A stretch of DNA of 64,000 nucleotides from Synechococcus sp. BO 8801 (GCF_002252675.1 NZ_NQKY01000001.1:15169-79168), one strand, 5' to 3'; shown: positions 17,506 through 26,324, numbered from the stretch's first letter. Program-made: numbers and translations. The notes: generated from the sequence alone by a model not told the origin.

Positions 17506-17863
17506 CGGCCGGAACGGGGTCGAGCCCGGCGAGCCATACCCAGTTCCCGTTGATCGGACCAGCGAAGGTCGGGCTGCGAATGGTTCCGGGTTGTGTACAG
17601 CCTGTACAGACTTCATTGGCGCCAACGCGAGGCAAGCAACCCCCTGAGATGCGGGTCTGCAGCCGTTGCGGAGCCGTTCCAGCGCGGAGCGTCGCCCGTC
17701 CCCGATCGGCTGCTCAGCCCCCGCAGATGGTCAGGCCCGGCATCAGACGACAGAGCGGTTGATGCCGGAGCGGACGGACAGGCCGAGCAAAGCCAAGAAC
17801 GGGATGATGGCGCCGCCGGCCACCCCTCCCTAGCCTTCAGCCCATACTGGCGAAAGAGCCTTG
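17506..17863. other. Non-coding stretch with a 15-base palindrome
   Basis: A stretch of ~358 bases without a convincing gene. It holds one clear element, TGTACAGCCTGTACA at 17594-17608: a 7-base inverted repeat around one central base, which looks like an operator for a dimeric repressor. It is ~255 bases upstream of the methyltransferase gene and ~90 bases after the preceding stop. A weak purine-rich GAAAGAG at 17852-17858 could serve the next gene as ribosome binding site. Nothing else was seen. Confidence 0.4.
17594..17608. promoter_or_regulatory. Perfect 7-1-7 palindrome, operator-like
   Basis: TGTACAG-C-CTGTACA is a perfect inverted repeat in a 358-base intergenic region. The arms resemble half-sites of dimeric repressors. 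The GTAC-N5-GTAC spacing is one base longer than the cyanobacterial LexA box as I know it, so I do not call it LexA. Its regulator is unknown. Confidence 0.35.
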
Positions 17864-18742
17864 GTGCAGGCAGGAATCCGCCCGCAGCTCATGCCCGGCG
17901 AGAAGGTCCTCGCCCTGCATGATCTGCAGCGCAGCTACACCAGCTTCGAAGCGTTTCAGCCGGAGCTCGCCGACCTGCTCCAGCAGGGCAGCCTGCTGGA
18001 CGAGTGCGTCGCCGTGACGCAGACCCTGGGACTGCTCGAACCCCTCACGGGCGAGCACATCCCGCCGGAGGCGCTGCAGATCCAGGGGCCGAACTATCGG
18101 GAATCCCTGGTGGCCAACGGCCTGCTGAGCCGCAACCGGGCCGTGCTTCGGGTGCTGGAGCAGGCCTGCGGATCTCTGGACGCCCTGGCCCGCCAGGAGG
18201 TGTACCTGGCGGAGGCGCTCAGCGGCCTGGCCCTGTGGCTGCAGCGCCGGCTGGGGGCGGGCTCGCTCGTCTGCAGCGAATACCTGGAGGGCGCGGAACT
18301 GGCCGGCAGCGATCTCCTGCACCAGGACCTCTGCGCCCTGACGTTCCCGGAGGCCCGCTTCGACGTGGTGCTGTGCAACGAGCTGTTCGAGCACGTGCCC
18401 CAGCTGGAGGTCGCCTTCCGGGAGATCGCCCGGGTGCTGCGGCCGGGTGGGCGGCTGGTGGCCACCTGCCCGCTGGCCTTCGGTCAGCGGGAATCGATCG
18501 TGAAGGCCCGGCACAACACGGAAACGGGTCTGCCGGAACTCATCGGGGAGCCCGAGCGCCATGGCGATCCGATCCGGCCGGTGGGCGGCTCGCTCGTGTA
18601 TCGGATCCCGGGGTGGGAAGTGCTCGACCAGTTGCGCGCCGCCGGCTTCGTCGAGGCGCGGATTCACCAAATGGCCAGCTGGAAGTACGGGGTGCTCGGA
18701 TCCGATCTCCCCGGGGTGCTGGTGATCGAGGCACAGCGCTAG
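17864..18742 (+). CDS. Class I SAM-dependent methyltransferase
   Basis: About 292 residues. Motif I is degenerate: LVCSEYLEGAELAG, where the acidic residue after the first strand is E. The later motifs are clear: FDVVLCNELFEHVPQLEVAF, then REIARVLRPGGRLVATCPLA, the post-I and motif III region of small-molecule or sugar methyltransferases (Methyltransf_11 type). It probably methylates a glycan or lipid intermediate; the substrate is not visible. The start is uncertain: TTG 17861, GTG 17864 or ATG 17891. I chose GTG 17864 because GAAAGAG ends five bases upstream. Followed by a 16-base palindrome at 18744-18759. Confidence 0.75.
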   Translation: MQAGIRPQLMPGEKVLALHDLQRSYTSFEAFQPELADLLQQGSLLDECVAVTQTLGLLEPLTGEHIPPEALQIQGPNYRESLVANGLLSRNRAVLRVLEQACGSLDALARQEVYLAEALSGLALWLQRRLGAGSLVCSEYLEGAELAGSDLLHQDLCALTFPEARFDVVLCNELFEHVPQLEVAFREIARVLRPGGRLVATCPLAFGQRESIVKARHNTETGLPELIGEPERHGDPIRPVGGSLVYRIPGWEVLDQLRAAGFVEARIHQMASWKYGVLGSDLPGVLVIEAQR

Positions 18743-18743
18743 A

Positions 18744-18759
18744 GCGGAAGGCCTTCCGC
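18744..18759. repeat. 16-base perfect palindrome downstream of methyltransferase gene
   Basis: GCGGAAGGCCTTCCGC begins two bases after the methyltransferase stop. It could fold as a 6-bp stem with a GGCC loop, but no T-run follows on either strand, so it is at best a weak terminator or an RNA 3'-end stabiliser. The next 150 bases to the GT2 gene are AT-richer and probably hold its promoter. Confidence 0.35.
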
Positions 18760-18910
18760 GGCTGATGAAGCGCTTGGCCATGGCACGTGATGCACGAAAG
18801 ATATTCAGCAAAGCTTCATGCGATTGCCATGCTCTCTGCTGAAATCGTGGCGGAATTGGGGGTAAGTTGCTAAGGATTATTTCTAGTCAAAAGTCGGATC
18901 TCGCTGACCT

Positions 18911-20911
18911 GTGCCCGTTGATTCTCTCGATCGCAAAGCACTGCAGATCAGGCTCCTTGGGAATCCTGTTTCCCTGAGCGACTGGGATCGCCTGGCTGCC
19001 TATGTCGGCACCCATCGTGCGTCAGGCCATCCGATTCACCTTTCTTCAGGTGAGGAGCCTGGCTCCCCAGTGGCGCCTGTATCGGCTCCACCGGAGCCTG
19101 ACCCCCTGCTCAATCGTCCGGCAGCCAGTGTCTTTGTCGAGCCCGATATTCAACAGCTGAGTTCGGAGGCCCTGTTCCGAAAAGCCAAGCAGTTGGTGGA
19201 TGAAGAGTGTTTCAGCGAGGCCATCTCCCTGACGGATCGCTGGCTGGCCAGCACGACGGAGGACAGTGCAGATCCGATGCTGGCCTTCATCCGCGCCCAC
19301 GCCCATCGGCAGAGCGGGCTGCCCGAGGAGGCTCTGGCTATCCTGCGCCCGTTCCGGGAGCAGGCGAGCAACCCCTGGATCCCCTTCGAGCTCGGTCTGA
19401 TCCACAAGGCCCTTGGCCAGGCGGATGAGGCCTACCTCTGCTTCCGCGAGGCCAAGGGCCTCCAGCCTGAATTCACCTGGGCCTCGATCGAGGCCGACCG
19501 CACCACCGCGGAAGGCAACGTCCCCCTCGGCCGCCTCGATGCGATCACAGCCCAGGTCTGTGAGACGGGCGCCGCCGTTGATGTGCATCTCGATCGCAGC
19601 CTGCGCTGCGGGCCGCTGCTGCTGCTCATCGGCTGGTGCCGGGAAGCCTTCGGCAGCGGCAGCCTGTTCCGGCTGAGCGACCCGCTGATGCCCGGCGCCC
19701 ATGCGGTGGGATCGGCCACGTTCTATCACCGCCCCGATGTGTGCCAGGCCCTGGGTCTGCCGGAGCATCAGAACCATGGGTTTGCCGTCCTGATCGACGG
19801 CTCGGGCTTCCGGCGCTGGTCGGAGCTCGGCCGCCTGCCGTTGATCGTGGAACCCGAAGGCGAAGAGAAGGCACGCGTCACCTCGGTGGAGATCTGCCTG
19901 GCGGAGGTGCCCGAGGAAACCAGCACGCCCCGCTTCTTCGAGGCGGCGTTGGGTGTGTTCCGGGTGTCGATCGACAGCGGCAACCGCTGGCCGGATTCCC
20001 TGCGGCTGTTCACCCCCCACACCGTGAGGGCGGCCTCCGGGTTGTTCGCCCGGCACGTGGCCGCTGAACGCCATGATGTTGAGGTCCACTGGCTGACGCG
20101 CACCCCGTTGACACGGGCGCCATTGGCCTCGGTGATCTTCGTGCAGCTGGGCTCCTTCCTGGCGGCCAAGCCGGCCATTCTGCAGCTGGCCAAATCCGGT
20201 TTGCCCCTCGAGTTGATCGTTGTCAACAACTCGCCCGAGCTGTTCTCAGAAACCTTCCACATCCTTGATCGCTTTGCCGACATACGTCCGGGCCTGCGGA
20301 TCGGCATCCTCAACAGGGCCACCAACCTGGGCTTCTCGGCCGGATGCAATCTCGGTGCTGAACATGCCACCGGTGAGTGCCTGCTCTTCCACAACAACGA
20401 CCTGTTCGCCGACTCGGTGGGGGATTACAAGCAGCTCATCACCCGAGCCCTCAACGAACCGAATGCGATCCACAGTGCCTTTCAGTACTTCACGGACGGC
20501 ACCCTGATGCAGGAGGGCCTCACTGCCACGCGACTGACAACCGCCAAGGCCGGCGCGATTCCTCTTTTCAATGGTTTCTCCGTGGGCCGCAACCAGACCC
20601 GGGCGGAAGTGATCGCCTGCTCAGGGTCCCTGATGGCGATCAGCGCGCCGCTGTTCAACCACCTGGGTGGCTTCAGCGAAGAGATTGTGTATGCCCACTT
20701 CGAGGATTTCGACCTCTGCCTGAGAGCGCGACAGGAAGGAATCCCTGTGCGGGTCTGGGACGATATCAAGTTCTACCACGCTGAAGGGACTGGATCCGTG
20801 GCGCCCTATCACCTCAGTGGGACCACCAGCCATATCAACCGCTTGCTGTTCTCCCTGAAGTGGCGGCGAGTCCTGGAAACCATGGATCTACCTGTGGAGT
20901 ATTCGCTGTGA
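18911..20911 (+). CDS. TPR plus family 2 glycosyltransferase
   Basis: A 666-residue protein. Residues ~85-200 are TPR-like (SEALFRKAKQLVDEECFSEA, then WIPFELGLIHKALGQADEAY). The middle ~200-390 is unassigned. A GT2-like domain spans ~400-640: ASVIFVQLGSFLAAKPAILQ, LELIVVNNSPELFSET, LNRATNLGFSAGCNLGAEHA, then LLFHNNDLFADS where NND sits at the metal site, and HFEDFDLCLRARQEGIPVRV. This arrangement fits rhamnosyl/galactofuranosyl-type transferases. The GTG start at 18911 follows an AT-rich leader. It heads a set of four genes joined by 4-base overlaps, ending in a sulfotransferase, so it belongs to one glycan pathway. Confidence 0.8.
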   Translation: MPVDSLDRKALQIRLLGNPVSLSDWDRLAAYVGTHRASGHPIHLSSGEEPGSPVAPVSAPPEPDPLLNRPAASVFVEPDIQQLSSEALFRKAKQLVDEECFSEAISLTDRWLASTTEDSADPMLAFIRAHAHRQSGLPEEALAILRPFREQASNPWIPFELGLIHKALGQADEAYLCFREAKGLQPEFTWASIEADRTTAEGNVPLGRLDAITAQVCETGAAVDVHLDRSLRCGPLLLLIGWCREAFGSGSLFRLSDPLMPGAHAVGSATFYHRPDVCQALGLPEHQNHGFAVLIDGSGFRRWSELGRLPLIVEPEGEEKARVTSVEICLAEVPEETSTPRFFEAALGVFRVSIDSGNRWPDSLRLFTPHTVRAASGLFARHVAAERHDVEVHWLTRTPLTRAPLASVIFVQLGSFLAAKPAILQLAKSGLPLELIVVNNSPELFSETFHILDRFADIRPGLRIGILNRATNLGFSAGCNLGAEHATGECLLFHNNDLFADSVGDYKQLITRALNEPNAIHSAFQYFTDGTLMQEGLTATRLTTAKAGAIPLFNGFSVGRNQTRAEVIACSGSLMAISAPLFNHLGGFSEEIVYAHFEDFDLCLRARQEGIPVRVWDDIKFYHAEGTGSVAPYHLSGTTSHINRLLFSLKWRRVLETMDLPVEYSL

Positions 20912-22206
20912 GCCGTTACGACCTGGTGATTCTGAGCCTTTTCCATCCCAAGGTGGTGCATGGCGGGGCACAACAATGTGCCTATGATCTGTTTTTGAAT
21001 CTGCGCAAGTATTCCAATCTGAAGGTGTGCTTCATCGGCGCGACATCGCCCCAGACAAACCTGAGGACCAAGGCCTCTGCCTATCTGCGCAAGGTGCCGG
21101 GAGCGGAGGATGAGTTCTACTTCTTCACCGGAGAATACGATTATTTCTGGCATAACTGTGTCGATTCGCGTGCCGTCAAGGACCTCACCTTGTTTCTTCG
21201 CAAGCTGGAGCCCCGCTCGGTGTTCCTTTCGCATTACATGCACATCGGTATTGATCTGCTCGGTCTGCTGCGTTTCGCCCTGCCGGAGGTGCACATCAGC
21301 GTGGGACTGCATGAAATGCTGTTTGCCTGTCTGGCCGATGGTCAGATGGTGAAGAAGACGAACGGCGGCCTGTGCAGCAAGGCCGAGCCGGAGCTCTGTG
21401 CCATGTGCTTCCCCCATATCACCGCCGACACCTTCATGGCCCGGCACAAGCACAACGTGGATCTGCTGGAGATGGCCGACAGCTACATCGTGCCGGCCAG
21501 GCACCTGGGGGGCGTGCTCGTGCGGGAGATGGGAATCGATGCGCAGCGTGTCCATGTGATCAACCATCCGATCGATCTGGAGCGCTACCCAGCGCAGGCG
21601 CCGATGCCGGAATCCAGCTCCCAGAAGCCGATTCGGTTTGGCTTTTTCGGCCAGTTCGTGGACAACAAAGGCATTCACGTGCTGCTGAAGGCTGGCGATC
21701 TTCTCAACCGCAGTCAGCCCCTGCGTCCGTTCCAGATCGTGATCAATGGTGGCAACAAGAATTTTGCCTCCGGCGATTACCAGGCCAAGGTGGAGGGGAT
21801 GATCAGCGACAGCCATGCCTGGGAGCATGGAGAGGTGGTGGAACTCGGCGGCTACACGCACGACGAGCTGATCCGCCGCATGGCTGGTGTCGATGTGGTG
21901 GTGGTCCCCTCAACCTGGCCCGAAGTGTTCGGGCTTGTGGTCACCGAAGCGTTCGCCTGCTACAAGCCGGTGATCGCTGCCTTCATCGGCGGGCTGGCGG
22001 AGCGGGTCCAGCACGGTGTGGATGGCTTCAACTTCGTGGCCAGGGATCCCGCCGATCTTGCCGCCAAGATGGCTCTGTTTCTGGAGATGGAGCACGACAG
22101 ATACCTCCAGATGGCCCATGCGGCCCATCAGACCGCCAGCCGATTGACTCCGAAGCGGGCGCTGGAGAGTTACTACAAGGCTCTCGCCGTTGGAGGCCAC
22201 GGATGA
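20908..22206 (+). CDS. Glycosyltransferase family 4
   Basis: A 432-residue GT-B enzyme. The N-terminal domain opens with LVILSLFHPKVVHGGAQQCA, the acceptor-side glycine-rich loop. A Cys-rich segment (CSKAEPELCAMCF) near residue 150 follows, as in GT4 enzymes of capsule clusters. The C-terminal domain has IRFGFFGQFVDNKGIHVLLK, VVELGGYTHDELIRRMAGVD and VPSTWPEVFGLVVTEAFACY with the E-x7-E motif. It should transfer a sugar with retention of configuration. GTG 20908 overlaps the preceding TGA in GTGA and the next gene starts in a further 4-base overlap. Confidence 0.87.
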   Translation: MSRYDLVILSLFHPKVVHGGAQQCAYDLFLNLRKYSNLKVCFIGATSPQTNLRTKASAYLRKVPGAEDEFYFFTGEYDYFWHNCVDSRAVKDLTLFLRKLEPRSVFLSHYMHIGIDLLGLLRFALPEVHISVGLHEMLFACLADGQMVKKTNGGLCSKAEPELCAMCFPHITADTFMARHKHNVDLLEMADSYIVPARHLGGVLVREMGIDAQRVHVINHPIDLERYPAQAPMPESSSQKPIRFGFFGQFVDNKGIHVLLKAGDLLNRSQPLRPFQIVINGGNKNFASGDYQAKVEGMISDSHAWEHGEVVELGGYTHDELIRRMAGVDVVVVPSTWPEVFGLVVTEAFACYKPVIAAFIGGLAERVQHGVDGFNFVARDPADLAAKMALFLEMEHDRYLQMAHAAHQTASRLTPKRALESYYKALAVGGHG

Positions 22207-22877
22207 TTCACCTGAGCGTCGCGCTGCCGCTTGGCATCGACTCGGTCTTCTTCAGTTTTATTGAGCGGCTTGCTGTCCAGAACGGCCATGCCTGCCTGGA
22301 CCCTCCTGCCCAAGGGCTCGACGCTGATGCGCCAAGCGACTGGATCACTTCGCTCAGCCGAAGCAGACAGCACCATTTTGTGATTGGCTATCGGTATCCT
22401 CCTGTGTATTGGAAGCAACTTGTGGCTCAATCTGCAACGGTCGCTTTGCTTTCCGATGCCGATGGGATCCTCCGGCAGGTCGATCGTATCCAGCGGAAGG
22501 AGCAACAGGCCGGCGGGGTTGCTGATCTTGCGACGAGTCTGCACGGTATTCGTCATGCTCTTGACGCTTTGATTGAGATGGCTGAGTGGATGCTCCATGA
22601 AGGGGCCGATACCACCACGATTTTCCCACCGGCGGTTGCCTTTCTTTCCCAGCCCATGGCAGCCTTCCGCCGTCTCGAAGATTTCTATTCCCAGGCTGGT
22701 GTACCCATGGCCACATCGTGCTGGGAAGGCTTCGCGGCAGAGGCGTATCCGCATCTGGATCAGGTTCAGCCCGTTGCCACAGATCTTCGTCACGCGATGC
22801 AGCGCCAGCTGACTCTGGAGGAATCGACACCTTCAAGGCTGGAAGCTCTCGAGGCCCTCTTTCATCAGGAACCATGA
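22203..22877 (+). CDS. Unrecognised protein between a glycosyltransferase and a sulfotransferase
   Basis: A 224-residue protein with no motif I recognise. It opens MIHLSVALPLGIDSVFFSFI, has a beta/alpha-looking centre (HHFVIGYRYPPVYWKQLVAQ, then TVALLSDADGILRQVDRIQR), and ends in helices rich in Leu/Glu. The C-terminal IWEGFAAE-like section and the fragment RLEDFYSQAGVPMATSCWEG recall the back half of sulfotransferase-type proteins, but no PAPS-binding P-loop is present. Both flanks are 4-base overlaps (ATGA), so it is made together with the GT4 and the sulfotransferase. It reads lower in GC than the first 15 kb. Function unknown. Confidence 0.6.
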   Translation: MIHLSVALPLGIDSVFFSFIERLAVQNGHACLDPPAQGLDADAPSDWITSLSRSRQHHFVIGYRYPPVYWKQLVAQSATVALLSDADGILRQVDRIQRKEQQAGGVADLATSLHGIRHALDALIEMAEWMLHEGADTTTIFPPAVAFLSQPMAAFRRLEDFYSQAGVPMATSCWEGFAAEAYPHLDQVQPVATDLRHAMQRQLTLEESTPSRLEALEALFHQEP

Positions 22878-23716
22878 GTGATCGTTCCAGGCCTCCGCAG
22901 GCCATCCCTTTGCCATCCGTCACCGTAGACCACCCACCATCCATGAAAGCCCCTATCTTCATCATTGGCTATCCAAGATCAGGAACATCATTCGTTGGAA
23001 AACTGATTGCAACGTTCACCAGGCTGCCCTCGCACGGTGAGGCCCATACGCTGACCCTGCTGCAGGAAATTCATCATCAGGTCAATCTTTATCGCCGGCG
23101 CACCGACTTCACGGGTAAGGAGCTTGTCAAGCTCCTTGACCTTGACGAACTGAAGGATACCAATACAAGGTTCTTTCGGGAATTTTATCGAAGGACCTAT
23201 GGGAGTGATCAGTTCATTGATAAGACCCCCGGTGCTGTGGCCTGCCATGGTTGGGGAGTGGTGAAGGAAGTCTTTCCGGACGCCGTCTTCATCGCTTGTG
23301 TACGCAGTCCGGTAGAAGTCTATGAGTCTGCAGCGTTGAAGTTCGGCGGCCGTGATGGTGAACGTCCTGCCACAGATCCTGTCGAGGTGGCTACGGGCTG
23401 GGTGTCCGCGATGCGAGGGATTGAGCAGCTCCTTGCTTCCCCTTACGCCCCTGATTCCCATGTTGTCTCCCAATTGCAGCTTCGCTCTGATCCCGCCACG
23501 ACGGTCACCAAGCTGTTTAGCTTTCTTGGTCTGCCCGATAGCGTGGTTGACGATGGGATTGCGCTTTGTAGTCAGTCTCGAGAGGATGTTCTGACAGCCT
23601 CCATAGAAAGACCCTCGTATAAAACATTGCGTCAGGCCAGTCTTCCTGATGCTCAGGCTCGGCAATTCCGTGAGATCTGTGCTCCGGTCTGTGAGGATTG
23701 GGGGATTGAGCTTTAG
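22874..23716 (+). CDS. PAPS-dependent sulfotransferase
   Basis: A 280-residue protein. Residues ~28-41 read IFIIGYPRSGTSFV, the 5'-phosphosulfate loop of PAPS sulfotransferases. AVFIACVRSPVEVYESAALK near 140 is the 3'-phosphate-binding motif with the conserved Arg-Ser. The rest fits the Sulfotransfer_1/3 fold. It would move sulfate from PAPS to a hydroxyl, here most likely on a sugar made by the neighbouring glycosyltransferases. ATG 22874 lies in a 4-base ATGA overlap. It is the last gene of the overlapping set; the next gene starts 131 bases later behind its own putative promoter. Substrate inferred from context. Confidence 0.85.
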   Translation: MSDRSRPPQAIPLPSVTVDHPPSMKAPIFIIGYPRSGTSFVGKLIATFTRLPSHGEAHTLTLLQEIHHQVNLYRRRTDFTGKELVKLLDLDELKDTNTRFFREFYRRTYGSDQFIDKTPGAVACHGWGVVKEVFPDAVFIACVRSPVEVYESAALKFGGRDGERPATDPVEVATGWVSAMRGIEQLLASPYAPDSHVVSQLQLRSDPATTVTKLFSFLGLPDSVVDDGIALCSQSREDVLTASIERPSYKTLRQASLPDAQARQFREICAPVCEDWGIEL

Positions 23717-23793
23717 CGAAGTCGCCAATCGCATGCGTTTTCGCAGGCATTCTTCGCTTCACGTGATTACCGTCACCCCCGATCACTCGTAAC

Positions 23794-23822
23794 TTGACAA
23801 TAAAACTATACAATCCTACCCT
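23794..23822 (+). promoter_or_regulatory. Putative sigma-70 promoter for the gene at 23848
   Basis: A consensus TTGACA (23794-23799) is followed after 17 bases by TACCCT (23817-23822). An overlapping TATACAAT (23807-23814) is the better -10 by sequence but lies too close to that -35. The ATG is at 23848. The sequence is locally AT-rich in a GC-rich genome. Confidence 0.4.
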
Positions 23823-23847
23823 TCGGTAGCTCGACATCAACTGGTTC

Positions 23848-25140
23848 ATGGCAAACCTGACGGGTGAGCAGTCTGCCAGCTTGGATGAAGCCGGCCAGTT
23901 GCTGAAGAACGGCCAACTGGAAGCTGCTGAGCGGATGCTGTCTGGTCTTGCCCAGACTCCAGGATTTGCGCCGACCAGACTCTTTCTGGCCAAGTTGTGT
24001 GAACTCCTCGATCGGCAGGGTCGCGACGAGGAGTTTCTTTCCAGGGTCAACGAGTTCAAGCAGCGATTTCCCCGGGCGCACAATCCATACATGCTGGCTT
24101 ACCTCTTCTTTCTGAGGCGAGAAGACATCCCGTCGGCGGCGCAGGAAATTGGCTCCTGCCCTGAGCAGTTTATTTCACATATACCGACCAGGGCCGCTGT
24201 TCTTTATGCCGAGGCTCGCCTCAGGATTCACCAGTCACATCTGAGCATTGATCGAAGCTTCAGGAGGCCCACGCCTTCAGACGACGCGCCCCTTGAGCCT
24301 GTTGACGATCTCGCCATCTGCATGATGGTGCGCGATGAGGCTGATGTGATGATGTCCAACCTGTTGCATCACTATCAGTTAGGGTGTCGCAAGTTTGCCG
24401 TGATGGATAATCTCTCCAGGGACGGCACGGCTTCGGTTGTCTCCAGGTTCGCCAGGCTGCACCCAGACTGTACGGTCCTTCTCGTGCAGGACCCCATCGA
24501 AGGCTATTACCAGGCCAAGAAAACACAGGGTCTCTGTCGCCTGGCAAGGGACTGCTTCGGTTGCGCCGGAGATGAGTTGAGGCTGATCTTCCCGCTGGAT
24601 GCTGACGAGTTTGTTGATCTTCCGCCAGGGGTCGGATTTCGATGGCTGGTGGACCGAATGATCGAGAGAGAGTCGGAAGTTGTTGTCTTTCACCTGTGCA
24701 ATGCAGCGAGCAGCTCGCTCGTCCACTACGACGAGAGACAGGATGTCTATGGGACCATTGATGTCGTTGAGGCCTGCTCAGGTCAGATTGTCACCAAAAA
24801 TACCTTCAACCCCCGTTTTGTTTCGGGACTCACCATGGGCAACCATGTGTTGGCACATGGTGATCTTTCCCGTGACAAGATCTTTGTGGCCTGCGAGGTC
24901 GGGGCTCGCATCATTCATTTCAAGTATCGCAGTCCCAGGCATGTGGCATCCAAGATTCTCAACGGTGGTCAGGCCGTCAATGCAACGAAGTTGGGTCAGC
25001 ACTATGCCCTTCACTGGAGAACGGCCTATGCGGACATGCAGCAAAGGGGCTTCGTCGTGGCTGAAGAGATGTTTGAATCCTACTGTCTGGCGACGGCCAG
25101 GTCTTCTGGACGCCTGAATATTCCACCCTGCAGAATCTAG
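23848..25140 (+). CDS. Glycosyltransferase (DUF23/GT92-like or GT2_4-like) with TPR-like N-terminus
   Basis: A 430-residue protein. Residues 1-~140 are helical repeats (LDEAGQLLKNGQLEAAERML) of TPR type. From ~154 it reads LAICMMVRDEADVMMSNLLH, then HYQLGCRKFAVMDNLSRDGT and IFPLDADEFVDLPPG: the opening, the donor-site Asp and the DxDE metal motif of the GT2_4/DUF23 group of GT-A enzymes. The C-terminal GARIIHFKYRSPRHVASKIL with its conserved His is also typical of that group. It probably adds a hexose or pentose to a surface glycan. It is preceded by its own promoter-like sequence and followed by a 607-base empty stretch. Base composition is less GC-rich than at 1-17 kb. Confidence 0.75.
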   Translation: MANLTGEQSASLDEAGQLLKNGQLEAAERMLSGLAQTPGFAPTRLFLAKLCELLDRQGRDEEFLSRVNEFKQRFPRAHNPYMLAYLFFLRREDIPSAAQEIGSCPEQFISHIPTRAAVLYAEARLRIHQSHLSIDRSFRRPTPSDDAPLEPVDDLAICMMVRDEADVMMSNLLHHYQLGCRKFAVMDNLSRDGTASVVSRFARLHPDCTVLLVQDPIEGYYQAKKTQGLCRLARDCFGCAGDELRLIFPLDADEFVDLPPGVGFRWLVDRMIERESEVVVFHLCNAASSSLVHYDERQDVYGTIDVVEACSGQIVTKNTFNPRFVSGLTMGNHVLAHGDLSRDKIFVACEVGARIIHFKYRSPRHVASKILNGGQAVNATKLGQHYALHWRTAYADMQQRGFVVAEEMFESYCLATARSSGRLNIPPCRI

Positions 25141-25747
25141 GCCACTGCTCGGCTCCGTAACTCCGTCGTTCGGCCTTGACGGTGATGCACGTCTGTCACT
25201 CTCTTTGGCCAGAATTCACGCCTCTTCTGTCATTACCTTGGCTGTCAAAGGACCTGCTGCTCCCTGCCCCTGACTTCCTGCCTCTCGTCCCGCCCTTCGC
25301 CGTGGTTGGCAGGCTTGCTGCTAGGTGATCCGCTCGGGAGCCTTGTTCGATGCTGTCGGTTTCGAAAGGATCAAGGCCCCCAACGCCCATGAGTGCCTGT
25401 TAACGTCCCCTTTATCTTCGTAGGCCTTGCCTTGGCCCTTTTGGATCCAGTCTCGGGCGCTTGCGCTGGCCACGCTTACTCGGCCGGAGGTTGCTTCTGC
25501 CTTCCATCAAGTCTGACGTTGTCGAACTGCCCCAGTCTCCAGTTGACTGACGCCCTCCAGTCCCGTCCTTGGTCTCTTTTTCGGTGATTGGCGGAACCCG
25601 TTCCGGTCGCGCGCGTATCTCGCTTGCATCGTCCACCCTGACCATGCGCCACGTTGGGTTGTTTCGATTTTTCGTTTTGAGGCTGGATCAGCTGGGGCGG
25701 CAGAGCCCAGTCTCGGCGACCCGCATGGAATCATTCAGGCCAGGAGA
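25141..25747. other. Long intergenic stretch without a recognisable gene
   Basis: About 607 bases separate the glycosyltransferase from the P-loop gene. The plus strand is pyrimidine-rich. Short open frames exist on both strands (for example 25393-25587), but none has a good start, a recognisable motif or codon use like the neighbours. No tRNA, strong hairpin or insertion-sequence end was seen. It could be decayed coding sequence at the edge of the lower-GC segment; no parent gene could be identified. Confidence 0.5.
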
Positions 25748-26323
25748 ATGAACCACATTCTTTACATCATTGGTGCTTCTGGATCAGGCAAAACAAGCCT
25801 GGCGCTTCGCCTGTCCAGGATCGCCCATGTCATCCATACCGACCAGCTTGCCCTGATTGCGGCCATGCGGCTCTGTCCGTTCTGCAAGCCCGGATCTGCA
25901 GGGGACTGGGGGCTTTGGCAGGCGCTGCTGCAGCACACATCGGCGATCGAGGCCCTGCATTATTCGTTCCTTCAATCGCACTCCATCTGCCTCTCCTTCC
26001 AGGGGCCCATCATCATTGAAGGCACCATTCTGGTCTGGGAGCAGTGGCGAGCAGCCTTGCGCGCCAGCCTCGCCATGGCAGGCGTTGACATGTCCAGGGA
26101 GTCCTTTCTTTGGCTCGATCCCTCACCTGAGGAGATCCACCGCAACATCCTGGAGCGTGCCAGGGGGAAGGAGGCCCAGCTGTCCCTGGGCCAGGTCCAG
26201 GACGCATGCTTGCGCTATTCCAATCTGGTTCTTGACCAGCCCTTTGCGAAACACAGCAGCAGCAGTCGTCTTGAGCAGGTGATCCAGGGCCTTGTAGGTG
26301 CACCAGAGACAGGACGCGGCTGA
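25748..26323 (+). CDS. Small P-loop NTPase / kinase-like protein
   Basis: A 191-residue protein beginning NHILYIIGASGSGKTSLALR, a Walker A loop at residues 9-17 followed by the first helix. HTDQLALI offers an Asp after strand 2, and IIIEGTILVWEQWRAAL with LWLDPSPEEIHRNILERARG resembles the lid and base-binding helix of small-molecule or nucleoside kinases. A CPFC pair near residue 38 is unusual. It might phosphorylate a sugar or nucleotide, but no specific family is certain. AGGAG at 25742-25746 sits only one base before the ATG, which is unusually close. It converges with the next glycosyltransferase gene with one base between the stops. Confidence 0.7.
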   Translation: MNHILYIIGASGSGKTSLALRLSRIAHVIHTDQLALIAAMRLCPFCKPGSAGDWGLWQALLQHTSAIEALHYSFLQSHSICLSFQGPIIIEGTILVWEQWRAALRASLAMAGVDMSRESFLWLDPSPEEIHRNILERARGKEAQLSLGQVQDACLRYSNLVLDQPFAKHSSSSRLEQVIQGLVGAPETGRG

Positions 26324-26324
26324 T

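Noticed and set aside
17594-17608. LexA (SOS) box
   Set aside because: The spacing between GTAC half-sites is five, not four, and no SOS gene follows.
17743-17823. 26-codon minus-strand ORF with hydrophobic centre (GTG start)
   Set aside because: The purine-rich stretch touches the GTG directly, leaving no spacing, and I could not match it to any known small photosystem or NDH subunit.
25393-25587. 64-codon plus-strand ORF with a hydrophobic, signal-like N-terminus (GTG start)
   Set aside because: No ribosome binding site, irregular codon use and no recognisable domain; probably chance.
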